Source of the DNA: Alphaproteobacteria bacterium
GTDB lineage: Bacteria; Pseudomonadota; Alphaproteobacteria; Caulobacterales; Maricaulaceae
Direction: 5' to 3'
NCBI GenBank assembly: GCA_016124675.1
Contig: WGNG01000011.1
Location: forward strand, 1-64,000
DNA length: 64,000 nt
The position numbers were made by a program, and so were the translations under genes. This document shows, piece by piece, positions 30,073-39,685 of the stretch; positions within the stretch are counted from its first letter, which is position 1; each line of letters begins with the position of its first letter. The notes below the pieces were generated by a model. That model was given only the letters and a program-made list of their open reading frames with translations, was not told the DNA's origin and made no database searches.

Positions 30073-30735
30073 ATGAAAACTGCTGTCATCGTCTTCCCCG
30101 GTTCAAATTGCGACCGCGATGCGGCCGTGGCGATCGAGCGCGTCACGGGCGCGTCGCCAGCCATGGTCTGGCATGGCGAATCCGCCCTGCCCGAGGGTCT
30201 CGACTTCATCATGATCCCGGGCGGGTTCTCCTATGGAGACTATCTGCGCTCGGGCGCCATCGCGGCGCGCTCGCCCATCATGGCCGATCTGGTGCGCCGG
30301 GCTGAAGGCGGCATGCCGGTGCTGGGCGTGTGCAATGGCTTCCAGATCCTCATCGAGGCGGGGCTCCTGCCCGGCGCGCTGATGCGCAATGCCGGCCTGC
30401 GTTTCGTCTGTGAGAAAACGCCGCTCTATGTGGAAAGCGCCAACACACGCTTCACCCGCGCCTATGCCGGATCCAGCGAGCTGGTGATGCCCATCGCCCA
30501 TCATGACGGCAATTACTTCGCCGACGTCGAGACGCTGGACCGCCTGGAAGGCGAAGGCCGCGTGGCCTTCCGCTACGGCAATAACCCGAACGGCTCGGCG
30601 CGCGACATCGCCGGGATCACCAATGGCGCGGGCAATGTGCTGGGCATGATGCCCCACCCTGAACGCGCCGTGGACCCGGTCCATGGCGGAACCGACGGGC
30701 TGGGCGTGTTCGAGAGCGTCCTGGGGAAGGGGTGA
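30073..30735 (+). CDS. purQ: Phosphoribosylformylglycinamidine synthase subunit PurQ
   Basis: '[25 protein letters not shown]', '[23 protein letters not shown]', '[20 protein letters not shown]', '[11 protein letters not shown]'. Confidence 0.97.
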   Translation: MKTAVIVFPGSNCDRDAAVAIERVTGASPAMVWHGESALPEGLDFIMIPGGFSYGDYLRSGAIAARSPIMADLVRRAEGGMPVLGVCNGFQILIEAGLLPGALMRNAGLRFVCEKTPLYVESANTRFTRAYAGSSELVMPIAHHDGNYFADVETLDRLEGEGRVAFRYGNNPNGSARDIAGITNGAGNVLGMMPHPERAVDPVHGGTDGLGVFESVLGKG

Positions 30736-30933
30736 TGCTGGCCAGCCGGGAGGTGATCGCCAGGCTGGAAAAAGGCTGGCTGGCGCAAGGTCCGGCAACG
30801 CGGCAGCCACATACAGATGAAGAAGGACGGGCTGGCCGCGATTGTGACCGTTCCGCATCCGAAAAAAGACCTCAAGCGTGGTACGCTGCGTTCCATCAAG
30901 CGCGCCAGCGGCGTGCAACTGATCAAGGACTGA
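30735..30933 (+). pseudogene. hicA: HicA-like toxin interrupted by an apparent +1 frameshift
   Basis: Frame 1 gives [13 protein letters not shown]; skipping one base in gaaaaagg (30768-30775) gives AGWRKVRQRGSHIQMKKDGLAAIVTVPHPKKDLKRGTLRSIKRASGVQLIKD*, a typical HicA sequence. Confidence 0.8.
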
Positions 30934-30938
30934 CGGCG

Positions 30939-31247
30939 ATGACCCTGCATGTCTACCCCGCCATTCTCGAAGGCGACGCCGAGACCGGTTTCAGCGTCTA
31001 CTTTCCCGATCTCGACGGATGCGTTTCTGCAGGCCACAGCGCAAGCGAGGCCGCCCTGAACGCGCAGGAAGCCCTCGCCCTGCATCTCGAAGGCCTGATG
31101 GCGGAGAACCTGCCCGTGCCGGCGCCGTCCGATCTGTCTGCGATCCGCGCCGAACCGGACGCGCCGGAGGCCGCCCGCCTTCTCGTGACTGCCTATCTGC
31201 CTGACCCTTCCCCGCTCGATCAGCCGCAACGGACGCATGCCGAATGA
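30939..31247 (+). CDS. hicB: HicB-like antitoxin
   Basis: '[62 protein letters not shown]'; ATGA overlap with purL. Confidence 0.88.
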   Translation: MTLHVYPAILEGDAETGFSVYFPDLDGCVSAGHSASEAALNAQEALALHLEGLMAENLPVPAPSDLSAIRAEPDAPEAARLLVTAYLPDPSPLDQPQRTHAE

Positions 31248-33481
31248 GTGTTGAACCCAAATACGCCCCCGGAATCACGCCGGACATCGTGCTCGATCAC
31301 GTCACGGCGGACGAGTACGAGATCATCTTGCGTGAGCTGGGACGGGCGCCGAACCTCGTCGAGCTCGGGATTTTCTCGGTGATGTGGTCGGAGCACTGCT
31401 CCTACAAGTCGAGCCGCGTGCATCTGGCCAAATTCCCCACCAAGGGCGAGCGCGTGATCTTCGGACCCGGTGAAAACGCGGGCGTGATCGATATCGGCGA
31501 CGGCCAGGCGGCCATCTTCAAGATGGAGAGCCACAACCATCCCAGCTTCATCGAGCCCTATCAGGGCGCGGCCACCGGCGTGGGCGGGATTCTGCGCGAC
31601 GTGTTCACCATGGGCGCTCGCCCGGTGGCGCTGATGAACGCGCTGCGTTTCGGCGCGCCCGATCATCCGCGCACCCGCCAGCTGGTGGCGGGCGTGACGG
31701 CGGGGATTGGCGGCTACGGCAATTGCGTGGGCGTGCCCACGGTCGGCGGCGAGACCAATTTCGACAAGGGCTATAATGGCAATATCCTGGTGAACGCCAT
31801 GGCGGTCGGCATCGCCGACACCGACAAGATTTTCACTGCCGCCGCCCGTGAGGCGGGCTTCCCGGTGCTGTATGTCGGCGCCAAGACCGGCCGCGACGGC
31901 ATTCACGGCGCCACCATGGCCAGCGCCGAGTTCGGCGAGGGGTCTGAAGAAAAGCGTCCCACCGTCCAGGTTGGCGACCCCTTCACCGAGAAGAAGCTGA
32001 TCGAGGCCTGCCTGGAGCTGATGGCCGAGGACGCCATCAGCTCGATCCAGGACATGGGCGCGGCGGGCCTCACCTCCTCCAGCGTGGAGATGGCCTCGCG
32101 CGGCGGGCTGGGGATCGAGCTTGACCTTGACCACGTGCCCCAACGCGAAACCGGCATGACCGCCTATGAAATGATGCTCTCGGAATCCCAGGAGCGCATG
32201 CTGATGATCGTCAAGCCGGGCCGCGAGCATGTGGCGCAGGCGATCTTCCGCAAATGGGATCTCGATGTGGCGACCATCGGCGTGATCGCGCCCCATGGCC
32301 GCCTCGTGCTGCGCCACAAGGGCGAGGTGGTGTGCGATCTGCCGCTCGATCCCATCGGCGAAAAGGCGCCCAAATACCAGCGCCCTTGGTTTCCCGCCGA
32401 AGCGCGCGCCAGCATCGACCCCGGGACCTTGCGAGCCCCCGAACATCTGGGCGAGACGCTGCTGGCGCTGATGGGTTCCCCGGACATGGCGTCCAAGCGC
32501 TGGATCTGGAGCCAGTATGACCGCCACGTCATGGCCGACACCGCCGCCAGCTCCGAGGACCCGGCCGACGCCGCCATCGTGCGCGTGCACGGCACGAACA
32601 AGGCGCTGGCGATCAGCACGGACTGCACGCCGCGCTATTGCGCCGCGGACCCGTTTGAGGGCGGCAAGCAGGCCGTCGCCGAGGTCTGGCGCAATCTGAC
32701 CGCTGTGGGCGCCGACCCCATCGCCATCACCGACTGCCTCAATTTCGGGAACCCTGAGCGGCCTGAAATCATGGGCCAGTTTGTCGGCTGCGTGGAGGGC
32801 ATGGCCGAAGCCTGCCGCGCCCTGGCCTTCCCGGTCGTGTCAGGCAATGTGTCGCTCTATAACGAGACAGACGGCAAGGCGATCCCGCCCACGCCTGCGG
32901 TGGGCGGCGTGGGGCTTTTGCCCGACGTGACGGTGCGCGCCGGGTTTGGCGGCATGAAGGAGGGCGATGTGGTGCTGCTGGTGGGAGACACCCACGGCGT
33001 GCTTGGCGCCTCGCTCTATCTGCGCCATATCGAAGGCCGCGAGGACGGCGCCCCGCCGTGCGTCGACCTCAAGGCGGAAAAGCGCCATGGCGATTTCGTG
33101 CGCGCCGAAATTCGCGCCGGGCGCGCGCGCGTGGTTCACGACATATCCGATGGCGGGCTGGCCTGCGCCGCGGCCGAGATGGCGATGGCGTCCGGAGTGG
33201 GTATCAAGCTCGCCTATAGCGGCCGGCTGCCGCATTTCGCGTGGATGTTCGGCGAGGACCAGGCCCGCTATCTCATCGCCGCAGACGCCGCCACGGCCGA
33301 AACCATCCTCTCCAACGCACGCACGACCGGCGTGCCGGTGAGCGTGATCGGCCTTGCCGGCGGGCGTTACATCTCGATCAACGGAACGCACAGCATCGAT
33401 CTCATCGGCCTCAGGCAGGCTCATGAAAACTGGATGCCGCGCCTGATGGCCGGCGAGCCGTCGGCGGTCGCGGCCGAATAG
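31244..33481 (+). CDS. purL: Phosphoribosylformylglycinamidine synthase subunit PurL
   Basis: '[36 protein letters not shown]', '[33 protein letters not shown]', '[18 protein letters not shown]'. Confidence 0.97.
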   Translation: MSVEPKYAPGITPDIVLDHVTADEYEIILRELGRAPNLVELGIFSVMWSEHCSYKSSRVHLAKFPTKGERVIFGPGENAGVIDIGDGQAAIFKMESHNHPSFIEPYQGAATGVGGILRDVFTMGARPVALMNALRFGAPDHPRTRQLVAGVTAGIGGYGNCVGVPTVGGETNFDKGYNGNILVNAMAVGIADTDKIFTAAAREAGFPVLYVGAKTGRDGIHGATMASAEFGEGSEEKRPTVQVGDPFTEKKLIEACLELMAEDAISSIQDMGAAGLTSSSVEMASRGGLGIELDLDHVPQRETGMTAYEMMLSESQERMLMIVKPGREHVAQAIFRKWDLDVATIGVIAPHGRLVLRHKGEVVCDLPLDPIGEKAPKYQRPWFPAEARASIDPGTLRAPEHLGETLLALMGSPDMASKRWIWSQYDRHVMADTAASSEDPADAAIVRVHGTNKALAISTDCTPRYCAADPFEGGKQAVAEVWRNLTAVGADPIAITDCLNFGNPERPEIMGQFVGCVEGMAEACRALAFPVVSGNVSLYNETDGKAIPPTPAVGGVGLLPDVTVRAGFGGMKEGDVVLLVGDTHGVLGASLYLRHIEGREDGAPPCVDLKAEKRHGDFVRAEIRAGRARVVHDISDGGLACAAAEMAMASGVGIKLAYSGRLPHFAWMFGEDQARYLIAADAATAETILSNARTTGVPVSVIGLAGGRYISINGTHSIDLIGLRQAHENWMPRLMAGEPSAVAAE

Positions 33482-33513
33482 GCCCTGCGCGCCGCCGCAG
33501 GGGACACGAGAAA

Positions 33514-33545
33514 GGCCGGAGCGGCGCCGCTCCGGCCTCTTTGTT
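33514..33545 (+). terminator. Probable terminator after purL
   Basis: ggccggagcggcgccgctccggcc followed by tctttgttctt. Confidence 0.75.
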
Positions 33546-33566
33546 CTTGGTCTGTCTGAAAAAGCG

Positions 33567-34043
33567 TCAGCTGGCGCAGGCCGCCAGCGCCAGATTGGCC
33601 TGGACAGCGGTCTCGTCGCCGGCCAGTTCGCCCGCGCGCGCAAAATCTGCGCCCGCAGCGGCCTGATCGCCCGCGAGCCACAGGGCGGCGCCGCGATTGG
33701 TGTGGGCCTGCCAGGCGCCGCCGGTGCGCTCGGCGGCGTCATCGCAGGCTTGCGCGGTATCCGCACGGTCCTGATTGGCCAGCGCCGCGCACAGATTGAC
33801 GGACGCCGCCGCCTTGTTGCGGCTGGTCGTGCCGGAGTTCAGCGCCGAGCGGGCGAAATGCTCTGCCGTGCTCCAGTCGCCGCGCTCGATGCGGCTTGCC
33901 GAAGCGCGCACATTGGCGTTGGCGGTGGTCATGCTGACGAAGGCCGGCGCGGCCGGGCAATCCTGGGACTGGGCCTGGGCGGCGGGAGCGACGGCGAGCA
34001 CCAATACTGCACTTGCGAACAACGCACTGGAAAGAGCGGTCAT
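33567..34043 (-). CDS. Secreted TPR-like protein of unknown function
   Basis: Signal peptide 'MTALSSALFASAVLVLAVAPAAQAQS' and Ala-rich helical repeat 'WQAHTNRGAALWLAGDQAAAGADFARAGELAG'. Confidence 0.75.
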   Translation of the reverse strand: MTALSSALFASAVLVLAVAPAAQAQSQDCPAAPAFVSMTTANANVRASASRIERGDWSTAEHFARSALNSGTTSRNKAAASVNLCAALANQDRADTAQACDDAAERTGGAWQAHTNRGAALWLAGDQAAAGADFARAGELAGDETAVQANLALAACAS

Positions 34044-34234
34044 GGGGAGGACTCCTGGTAAGTTCGGGCCCTTAGCGGCCCTGCCAATTGTTCCGCAAAA
34101 ATAGCCCTGTCACCGCCACTTGAAAAGTGAACGCCGTTCAGTTTTTTATGAAATTCTTGTAATTCGCCGAATATTGCGCTGCATCAAGGACTTGGCCTGG
34201 CCGGACCGCTTGCCGGATTCGGCGCTTCGGCCGG

Positions 34235-35281
34235 CTAGTCCTTTTCCGGCGGCGCTGCGCGCGCCTGGCGAATGGCTTCCAGGTCCGGCAGCATCGCCTC
34301 GGCGCGAATCGCGACGTCGATCGCCGTTTCCACCACGGCGAGATAGAAGTCCGGCATGATGATGCCGAACGTGTCGGCAGGGGTGTGATAATAGGGATGG
34401 TCCTCCACCCCGAGATACAGGAAGGGGATGCCCTGAAGGTGGAAGGCGGCATGGTCGGACAGCAAGGTCCAGTCATCGCGCCGGTTCTCGGTCGGCCGGT
34501 CATAACCGGCCAGCAGCTCGATGGATGACTCCGCCGCCGCCGCCTCGATCAGCCCGACCAGTTCGGGCGTATGGTAGGAGCCAACCGCGAACAGCCGTCC
34601 ATCCGCGCTATAGCCCAGCATGTCGAGATTGAGATTGAAGGCGATCTCGCCGATTCCGGCAGGCCGGTTGGCCACGAAATGACGCGCCCCGTCCAGCCCG
34701 CCTTCCTCGGCGTCGAAGGCGACGATCACCACGGTGTGCTCAGGCGGGTTGGCGAGGAAATGCTCCGCGACCGCCAGAAGCGCCCCGACGCCTGACGCAT
34801 TGTCATCGGCGCCATTGTAGATCTCGCCGTTCTCATCGATTCCGAGATGGTCGTAATGGGCGGTGACCACCATGGAGATAGACGGATCGCGTCCCTCGAT
34901 CACCCCGATCAGATTGACCGCGCTGACATCGCGCGTGAGGCTGGCGCGCTCGCGCAAATCCATCGGGCGCGCCACGGCGAAGTGTTGCTCATAGCCGCCC
35001 TCGGCCGGCGCCAGGCCGATCTCCTCAAATCGCGACAGAAGATAGGCCCGCGCCCGCGCGCCGCCTTGCGTTCCGACCATCCGGCCTTCCATGTCGTCGG
35101 CGGACAGGATGCACACATCGCGCAGCGGCCGGGCGGCGACGCCGCCGCAAGCGCCCGCAGCGGGGGCCGGGGCCAGCGCAGCGGCCGGTCCGGCCTCCGG
35201 CGCGGTCTGCGGCGCACACGCCGCCGCCAGCAAGGCCAGGGACGCAGCGATGAAGGACAGGCGTTTGGTCAGCATTTTCAT
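34235..35281 (-). CDS. M28 family metallopeptidase
   Basis: 'VVTAHYDHLG', 'NGADDNASGVGALLAVAEHF', 'VIVAFDAEEGGLDGARHFV', 'LNLDMLGYS'; lipobox 'LLAAACAPQ'. Confidence 0.93.
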   Translation of the reverse strand: MKMLTKRLSFIAASLALLAAACAPQTAPEAGPAAALAPAPAAGACGGVAARPLRDVCILSADDMEGRMVGTQGGARARAYLLSRFEEIGLAPAEGGYEQHFAVARPMDLRERASLTRDVSAVNLIGVIEGRDPSISMVVTAHYDHLGIDENGEIYNGADDNASGVGALLAVAEHFLANPPEHTVVIVAFDAEEGGLDGARHFVANRPAGIGEIAFNLNLDMLGYSADGRLFAVGSYHTPELVGLIEAAAAESSIELLAGYDRPTENRRDDWTLLSDHAAFHLQGIPFLYLGVEDHPYYHTPADTFGIIMPDFYLAVVETAIDVAIRAEAMLPDLEAIRQARAAPPEKD

Positions 35282-35340
35282 GTCTACCCCATGGCGAAGC
35301 GCGCCCGCGCGCTCATATACTGTGCGTCATGCTTTAAGCC

Positions 35341-35589
35341 ATGCCGGAGCGCCACGCCATGCCCATGCCCGCAGATGACATCGCCAATCTGATCCGCGAG
35401 GGCGTGCCCGGCGCGCAGGTGGAGATCATCGACCTGGCTGGCGACGGCGACCACTACAAGGCTGTGGTGGTGTCCGAGACGTTCCGCGGCATGCCGCGGG
35501 TGCGCCAGCACCAGCTGGTCTACAAGGCCCTGCAGGGGCGCATGGGCGGTGAGCTGCACGCTCTGGCGCTCGAGACCCGCACGCCGTAG
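35341..35589 (+). CDS. BolA family protein
   Basis: 'MPADDIANLIREGVPGAQVEIIDLAGDGDHYKAVVVSETFRGMPRVRQHQLVYKALQGRMGGELHALALETRTP'; adjacent to a monothiol glutaredoxin. Confidence 0.94.
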   Translation: MPERHAMPMPADDIANLIREGVPGAQVEIIDLAGDGDHYKAVVVSETFRGMPRVRQHQLVYKALQGRMGGELHALALETRTP

Positions 35590-35624
35590 AACTTGTTCCG
35601 CCGCATCCTTGAAGGACCTCTCCC

Positions 35625-35957
35625 ATGACCGACCAGGCCACGCTCGACGCGATACGCCAGACTGTCCAGTCCAATGACATCGTCCTGTTCATGAAGGGCG
35701 ATCCCACCTTTCCCCAGTGCGGGTTCTCCTCCGTCGTGGCGCGCGTGCTCGACCATCTCCAGGTGGAGTTCGCCTCGGTGAACGTGCTTGAGGACATGAA
35801 TGTGCGCGAGGGCATCAAGGCCTATTCCGACTGGCCGACCATTCCGCAGCTCTACGTGAAGGGCGAATTCGTCGGCGGCTGTGACATCGTGCGCGAGATG
35901 TTCGAAACCGGCGAGCTGCAAGCTCTTTTGCGCGAGAAGGGCCTGATCGCGTCCTGA
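35625..35957 (+). CDS. grxD: Grx4-type monothiol glutaredoxin
   Basis: '[29 protein letters not shown]', '[32 protein letters not shown]'. Confidence 0.97.
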   Translation: MTDQATLDAIRQTVQSNDIVLFMKGDPTFPQCGFSSVVARVLDHLQVEFASVNVLEDMNVREGIKAYSDWPTIPQLYVKGEFVGGCDIVREMFETGELQALLREKGLIAS

Positions 35958-35979
35958 CCTGCGCCAGCGAAAGCACGCC

Positions 35980-36384
35980 ATGCCCCGCCTGAGCCCGGAC
36001 GAAATCAACCGGCTACGCGCCGGCCTGCCAGACGACGTGGAGCGGATCGCCTTTCATGAAGGCACCGAACCGCCCGGCTGCAGCCCGCTGAACGCGGAAA
36101 AGCGCGCCGGAACCTATCACTGCGCGGTGTGCGGCGAGGCGCTGTTCTCCAGCGCCGCCAAATACGAATCCGGCAGCGGCTGGCCGAGCTTCTTTGAGCC
36201 CGTATCGCCCGAGGCGATCGGCACCAAGCGCGACTTCAAGCTGATCCTGCCGCGCACTGAGTTTCACTGCGCCAATTGCGGGGCCCATGGCGGGCACGTG
36301 TTCAATGACGGCCCGCGGCCGACCGGTCAGCGCTGGTGCGCGAACGGTCTGGTGCTGGACTTTCGCCCGGCGTCAGAGGAGTAA
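35980..36384 (+). CDS. msrB: Peptide-methionine (R)-S-oxide reductase
   Basis: 'ERIAFHEGTEPPGCSPLNAEKRAGTYHCAVCGEALFSSAAKYESGSGWPSFFEPV', 'RTEFHCANCGAHGGHVFNDGPRPTGQRWCANGLVLDF'. The resolving/catalytic region reads RWCANG rather than the usual R-[YF]-C-[IVL]-N. Confidence 0.94.
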   Translation: MPRLSPDEINRLRAGLPDDVERIAFHEGTEPPGCSPLNAEKRAGTYHCAVCGEALFSSAAKYESGSGWPSFFEPVSPEAIGTKRDFKLILPRTEFHCANCGAHGGHVFNDGPRPTGQRWCANGLVLDFRPASEE

Positions 36385-36437
36385 TATCCCTTCGCCGCTA
36401 TTGTTGAGGGAGCCGGGTTCGCCCGGACGCGCTGCTC

Positions 36438-38756
36438 ATGTTCAACCCGTTTGTCCGCCTGATCGCGCCACTCGCCGGCGCTGCCCTGACCCTCGCTGCG
36501 TGCCAGGATACGCCTGAAGCGCCCGCTCCGGAGACCCAAGCCGACATGGATGCATCCCAGACCGCTGCGCCGAGCCTTCTGGCGCGCGCCCTCGACATCG
36601 CCGCTCCCCAAGCCGAACAACGGCCGGTCACGATTGAACAGCTGGGCCGCTCGCGCGTCGATGAATTTGCCTGGATGCGCGACGACAACTGGCAGCAGGT
36701 CATGCGCGATCCATCGGTCCTGCGCGCCGACATCCGCACCCATCTCGAGGCCGAAAACAGCTATTACGCGGCCGTCATGGCCCCCACCCAGGCGCTGCAG
36801 GAGCGCCTGTACGCCGAGATGCGCGGCCGGATCAAGGAAGACGATGCCTCCTCGCCCGAGCGCGATGGCGAGTGGTTCTACTACACACGCTACCGCGAAG
36901 GCGGGCAGTACCCGGTCTATGCGCGCCGCGCCGCTGGCGCGGACGGTGAGATGACCGGCGAGGAACAGATCCTGCTGGATGGCGACGCCGAGGCGGAAGG
37001 CATTGATTACTTCCAGCTGGGCGCCGTGGAGCACTCGCCCGACCATCGCTGGCTCGCCTATGCTGTCGATACCGCAGGCTCGGAATTCTACCAGCTGCGT
37101 ATCCGCGACCTGCAGGCGGGCGCGGATGTCGCCACGCTCACCGAGGAGAGCTACGGATCGCTGGAGTGGGCCAATGATTCCCGGACCCTGTACTGGGTCT
37201 GGCGCGACGAGAATAACCGCCCGCGCCGTGTCTACCGCCAGAGCATGGACTCCCAAACGCGCGAGCTGATCTACGAGGAGTCCGATCCGGGCTATTTCCT
37301 CGGCGTGGGCAAGACCGACGGCAATACGTGGATCGTCCTGTCGGCCAATGACCACACCACGTCGGAGCTGCGCCTGTTCGACGCCAACGACCCGGCCGCC
37401 GAGGCGCTGCTGGTGTCACCGCGCGAGACCGGCGTTGAGTATGACCTGACCGAGGCGGGCGGACGCATCTTCGTGCTCACCAACCAGGACGGCGCGGTGG
37501 ACTTCAAGATCATGTCCGCGCCGCTCGAGGATCCGCGCCGCGAAAACTGGAGCGATTTCATCGGCCATCGCCCCGGCGTGCTGGTGACCAGCCTGATCGG
37601 CTTTCAGGACTGGCTGGTGCGGCTGGAGCGGTCGAACGCCCTGCCCCGCCTGATCGTGCGCCGTTTCGCCGATAATTCCGAGCACGAGATCTCGTTTGAC
37701 GAGGAAGCCTACGCGCTGGGCGCCTGGGGCGGCTATGAATACGCCGTGGACCGGCTGCGCTTTTCCTATGAGAGCCCGTCCACGCCGGCCGAGATTTATG
37801 ACTATGACATGGCCAGCCGTGAGCGCACCCTGATAAAGCGTCAGGAAATCCCCTCGGGCCACAATGCCGACGATTATGTCGTGCGCCGCCTGATGGCGCC
37901 TGCCCGCGACGGCGAGGAAATCCCGGTGACCCTGGTCTATCGCGAGGGCACGCCGCTGGACGGCTCGGCGCCGGTCCTGCTCTATGGCTATGGCTCCTAC
38001 GGGATCACCATTCCGGCGAGCTTCTCAACCTCGCGCCTGTCGCTGGTGGATCGCGGCATGATCTACGCCATCGCCCATATCCGCGGCGGCATGGCCAAGG
38101 GCTATCAATGGTATCTCGACGGCAAGCTGGAGAAGAAGGAAAACACCTTCAACGACTTCATCGACGCCGCCTGGATGCTGGTCGATGAGGGGTATACAAG
38201 CGCCGGCTCTCTGGTCGCCTATGGCGGTTCGGCGGGCGGGCTTCTGGTGGGCGCCGCGATCAATCAGGCGCCTGATCTGTTCGCCGGCGCCATCGCTGCG
38301 GTGCCGTTTGTGGACGTGCTCAACACGATGAGCGATCCGTCCCTGCCGCTGACCCCGCCCGAATGGCCCGAATGGGGCAACCCCATCGAGGACGAGGCCG
38401 CCTATGACATGATCCTGGCTTACAGCCCCTATGATCAGATCAGCGCCCAGGATTATCCGCACGTGCTGGCGACGGCCGGCCTCACCGACCCGCGGGTCAC
38501 CTATTGGGAGCCGGCCAAGTGGATTGCGCGCCTGCGCGAGGCGCGCACCGATGACGGCCTCACCCTGATGCGCACCAATATGGGCGCCGGCCATGGCGGC
38601 GCATCGGGGCGGTTTGATTCTCTGCGTGAGCGCGCCGAGGAGTTTGCCTTCGCCCTGATGGTGGTCGGGCTGGCCGACGCGGAGGCCGCTGAGGCCGCCG
38701 CGCAAGCGGCTGAAACGCCTGCCTCCGCGCCCGCTGGCGAGCCGGACCAGGGCTGA
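36438..38756 (+). CDS. S9 family peptidase (oligopeptidase B-like)
   Basis: 'DEFAWMRDDNWQQVMRDPSVLRADIRTHLEAENSYY', 'LLYGYGSYGITIPASFS', 'AHIRGGMAKGYQWYLDGKLEKKENTFNDFIDAA', 'YGGSAGGLLVGAAINQAPDLF'; lipobox near N-terminus. Confidence 0.95.
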   Translation: MFNPFVRLIAPLAGAALTLAACQDTPEAPAPETQADMDASQTAAPSLLARALDIAAPQAEQRPVTIEQLGRSRVDEFAWMRDDNWQQVMRDPSVLRADIRTHLEAENSYYAAVMAPTQALQERLYAEMRGRIKEDDASSPERDGEWFYYTRYREGGQYPVYARRAAGADGEMTGEEQILLDGDAEAEGIDYFQLGAVEHSPDHRWLAYAVDTAGSEFYQLRIRDLQAGADVATLTEESYGSLEWANDSRTLYWVWRDENNRPRRVYRQSMDSQTRELIYEESDPGYFLGVGKTDGNTWIVLSANDHTTSELRLFDANDPAAEALLVSPRETGVEYDLTEAGGRIFVLTNQDGAVDFKIMSAPLEDPRRENWSDFIGHRPGVLVTSLIGFQDWLVRLERSNALPRLIVRRFADNSEHEISFDEEAYALGAWGGYEYAVDRLRFSYESPSTPAEIYDYDMASRERTLIKRQEIPSGHNADDYVVRRLMAPARDGEEIPVTLVYREGTPLDGSAPVLLYGYGSYGITIPASFSTSRLSLVDRGMIYAIAHIRGGMAKGYQWYLDGKLEKKENTFNDFIDAAWMLVDEGYTSAGSLVAYGGSAGGLLVGAAINQAPDLFAGAIAAVPFVDVLNTMSDPSLPLTPPEWPEWGNPIEDEAAYDMILAYSPYDQISAQDYPHVLATAGLTDPRVTYWEPAKWIARLREARTDDGLTLMRTNMGAGHGGASGRFDSLRERAEEFAFALMVVGLADAEAAEAAAQAAETPASAPAGEPDQG

Positions 38757-38790
38757 CGCGCCGCGGGCCAAGGCCGCTCTGAAAACAATC

Positions 38791-38824
38791 GGGGCGGGCT
38801 CCAGCCCGGAGCCCGCCCCTTTCA
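38791..38824 (+). terminator. Terminator after S9 peptidase
   Basis: ggggcgggctccagcccggagcccgcccctttc. Confidence 0.7.
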
Positions 38825-38848
38825 TGCCCGCAGTCTGAAGGCTGCCAG

Positions 38849-39490
38849 CTATTCAAGCTGGAAATCAAGCCGGGTTTCGACGCCTCGGCGCACCACCTCG
38901 TCACCGGGCCAGCCGAGCTGCGACGCGTGGGTCCAGCGCGCCACCGCCGCAAGGCTGGCGCGCGCAAACCCGTCACTGTCACAGGCGAGCACCTGGGCAT
39001 TCGCCGTGCGGCCTGACGCCAGGATATCATACCGCACCACGCATGTTCCCTCGATGCCGCGCGATAACTCCCGCTGGGGATAGACCGGATCGACCCGCCC
39101 CGTCAGCTGCGGGATCGACAGGGTGATCTGCGGCGTGGCGATGGGCTCGACCGTGTATGCGATGACGGGCGCGGGCAAAGTCATCGTCTGCTCGCCCGGC
39201 GCCGCCTGCGCCGTCCGGTCGATCACCGGCCGCGGGGGAGGCGGGGTGAAATCAATCTCAGGCGTGAGCGGGTTGGGCACTGGCTCATGCTCGGGAATGT
39301 CAAACGAGATGACGATGTCCGGCGCCGGCGCCGCCGCAGGCTCCGGCGGCGCGTCGTGGTGAATCAGCGCCCGCATGAGCAGGAACAGGCACGCTGTAAT
39401 GATCATGGCGAGCGCGGCGGATACGAGAAACCGGAACAGCCCCGCTGCGGACAATCCCGGTCTGGCGTCGGCTGGCGAGTATGCGGTCAT
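38849..39490 (-). CDS. TonB family protein (energy transducer-like)
   Basis: N-terminal TM, Pro-rich region, C-terminal 'RVDPVYPQRELSRGIEGTCVVRYDILASGRTANAQVLACDSDGFARASLAAVARWTHA'; start at 39490. Confidence 0.85.
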   Translation of the reverse strand: MTAYSPADARPGLSAAGLFRFLVSAALAMIITACLFLLMRALIHHDAPPEPAAAPAPDIVISFDIPEHEPVPNPLTPEIDFTPPPPRPVIDRTAQAAPGEQTMTLPAPVIAYTVEPIATPQITLSIPQLTGRVDPVYPQRELSRGIEGTCVVRYDILASGRTANAQVLACDSDGFARASLAAVARWTHASQLGWPGDEVVRRGVETRLDFQLE

Positions 39491-39624
39491 GTGCGTTCTC
39501 CCCTGACGTCGAGACGGGCTTGCCGCCCGCCCGGACCGGGAAGGATCATACGCGTTCGGGGCGAAACTGTGACGCTCGCTCGCGCGTGAATTGTTGCGGC
39601 GCACAATCCGCAAACGCAAAAGGA

Positions 39625-39652
39625 AAACCCCGCAGCGCAAGCTGCGGGGTTC
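39625..39652 (-). terminator. Terminator of the TonB-cluster on the minus strand
   Basis: Minus strand aaccccgcagcttgcgctgcggggttttcctttt. Confidence 0.7.
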
Positions 39653-39685
39653 GCCCGTCATCAAATCACGTCAGGCGCGGCGGAT

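Noticed and set aside
30732-31247. A single 171-aa gene between purQ and purL
   Set aside because: It is an artefact of the hicA frameshift joining the HicA N-terminus to HicB; the HicA C-terminus is in another frame.
31220-32590. 456-aa minus-strand ORF opposite purL
   Set aside because: Antisense shadow, His/Gly/Ala-rich, no motif.
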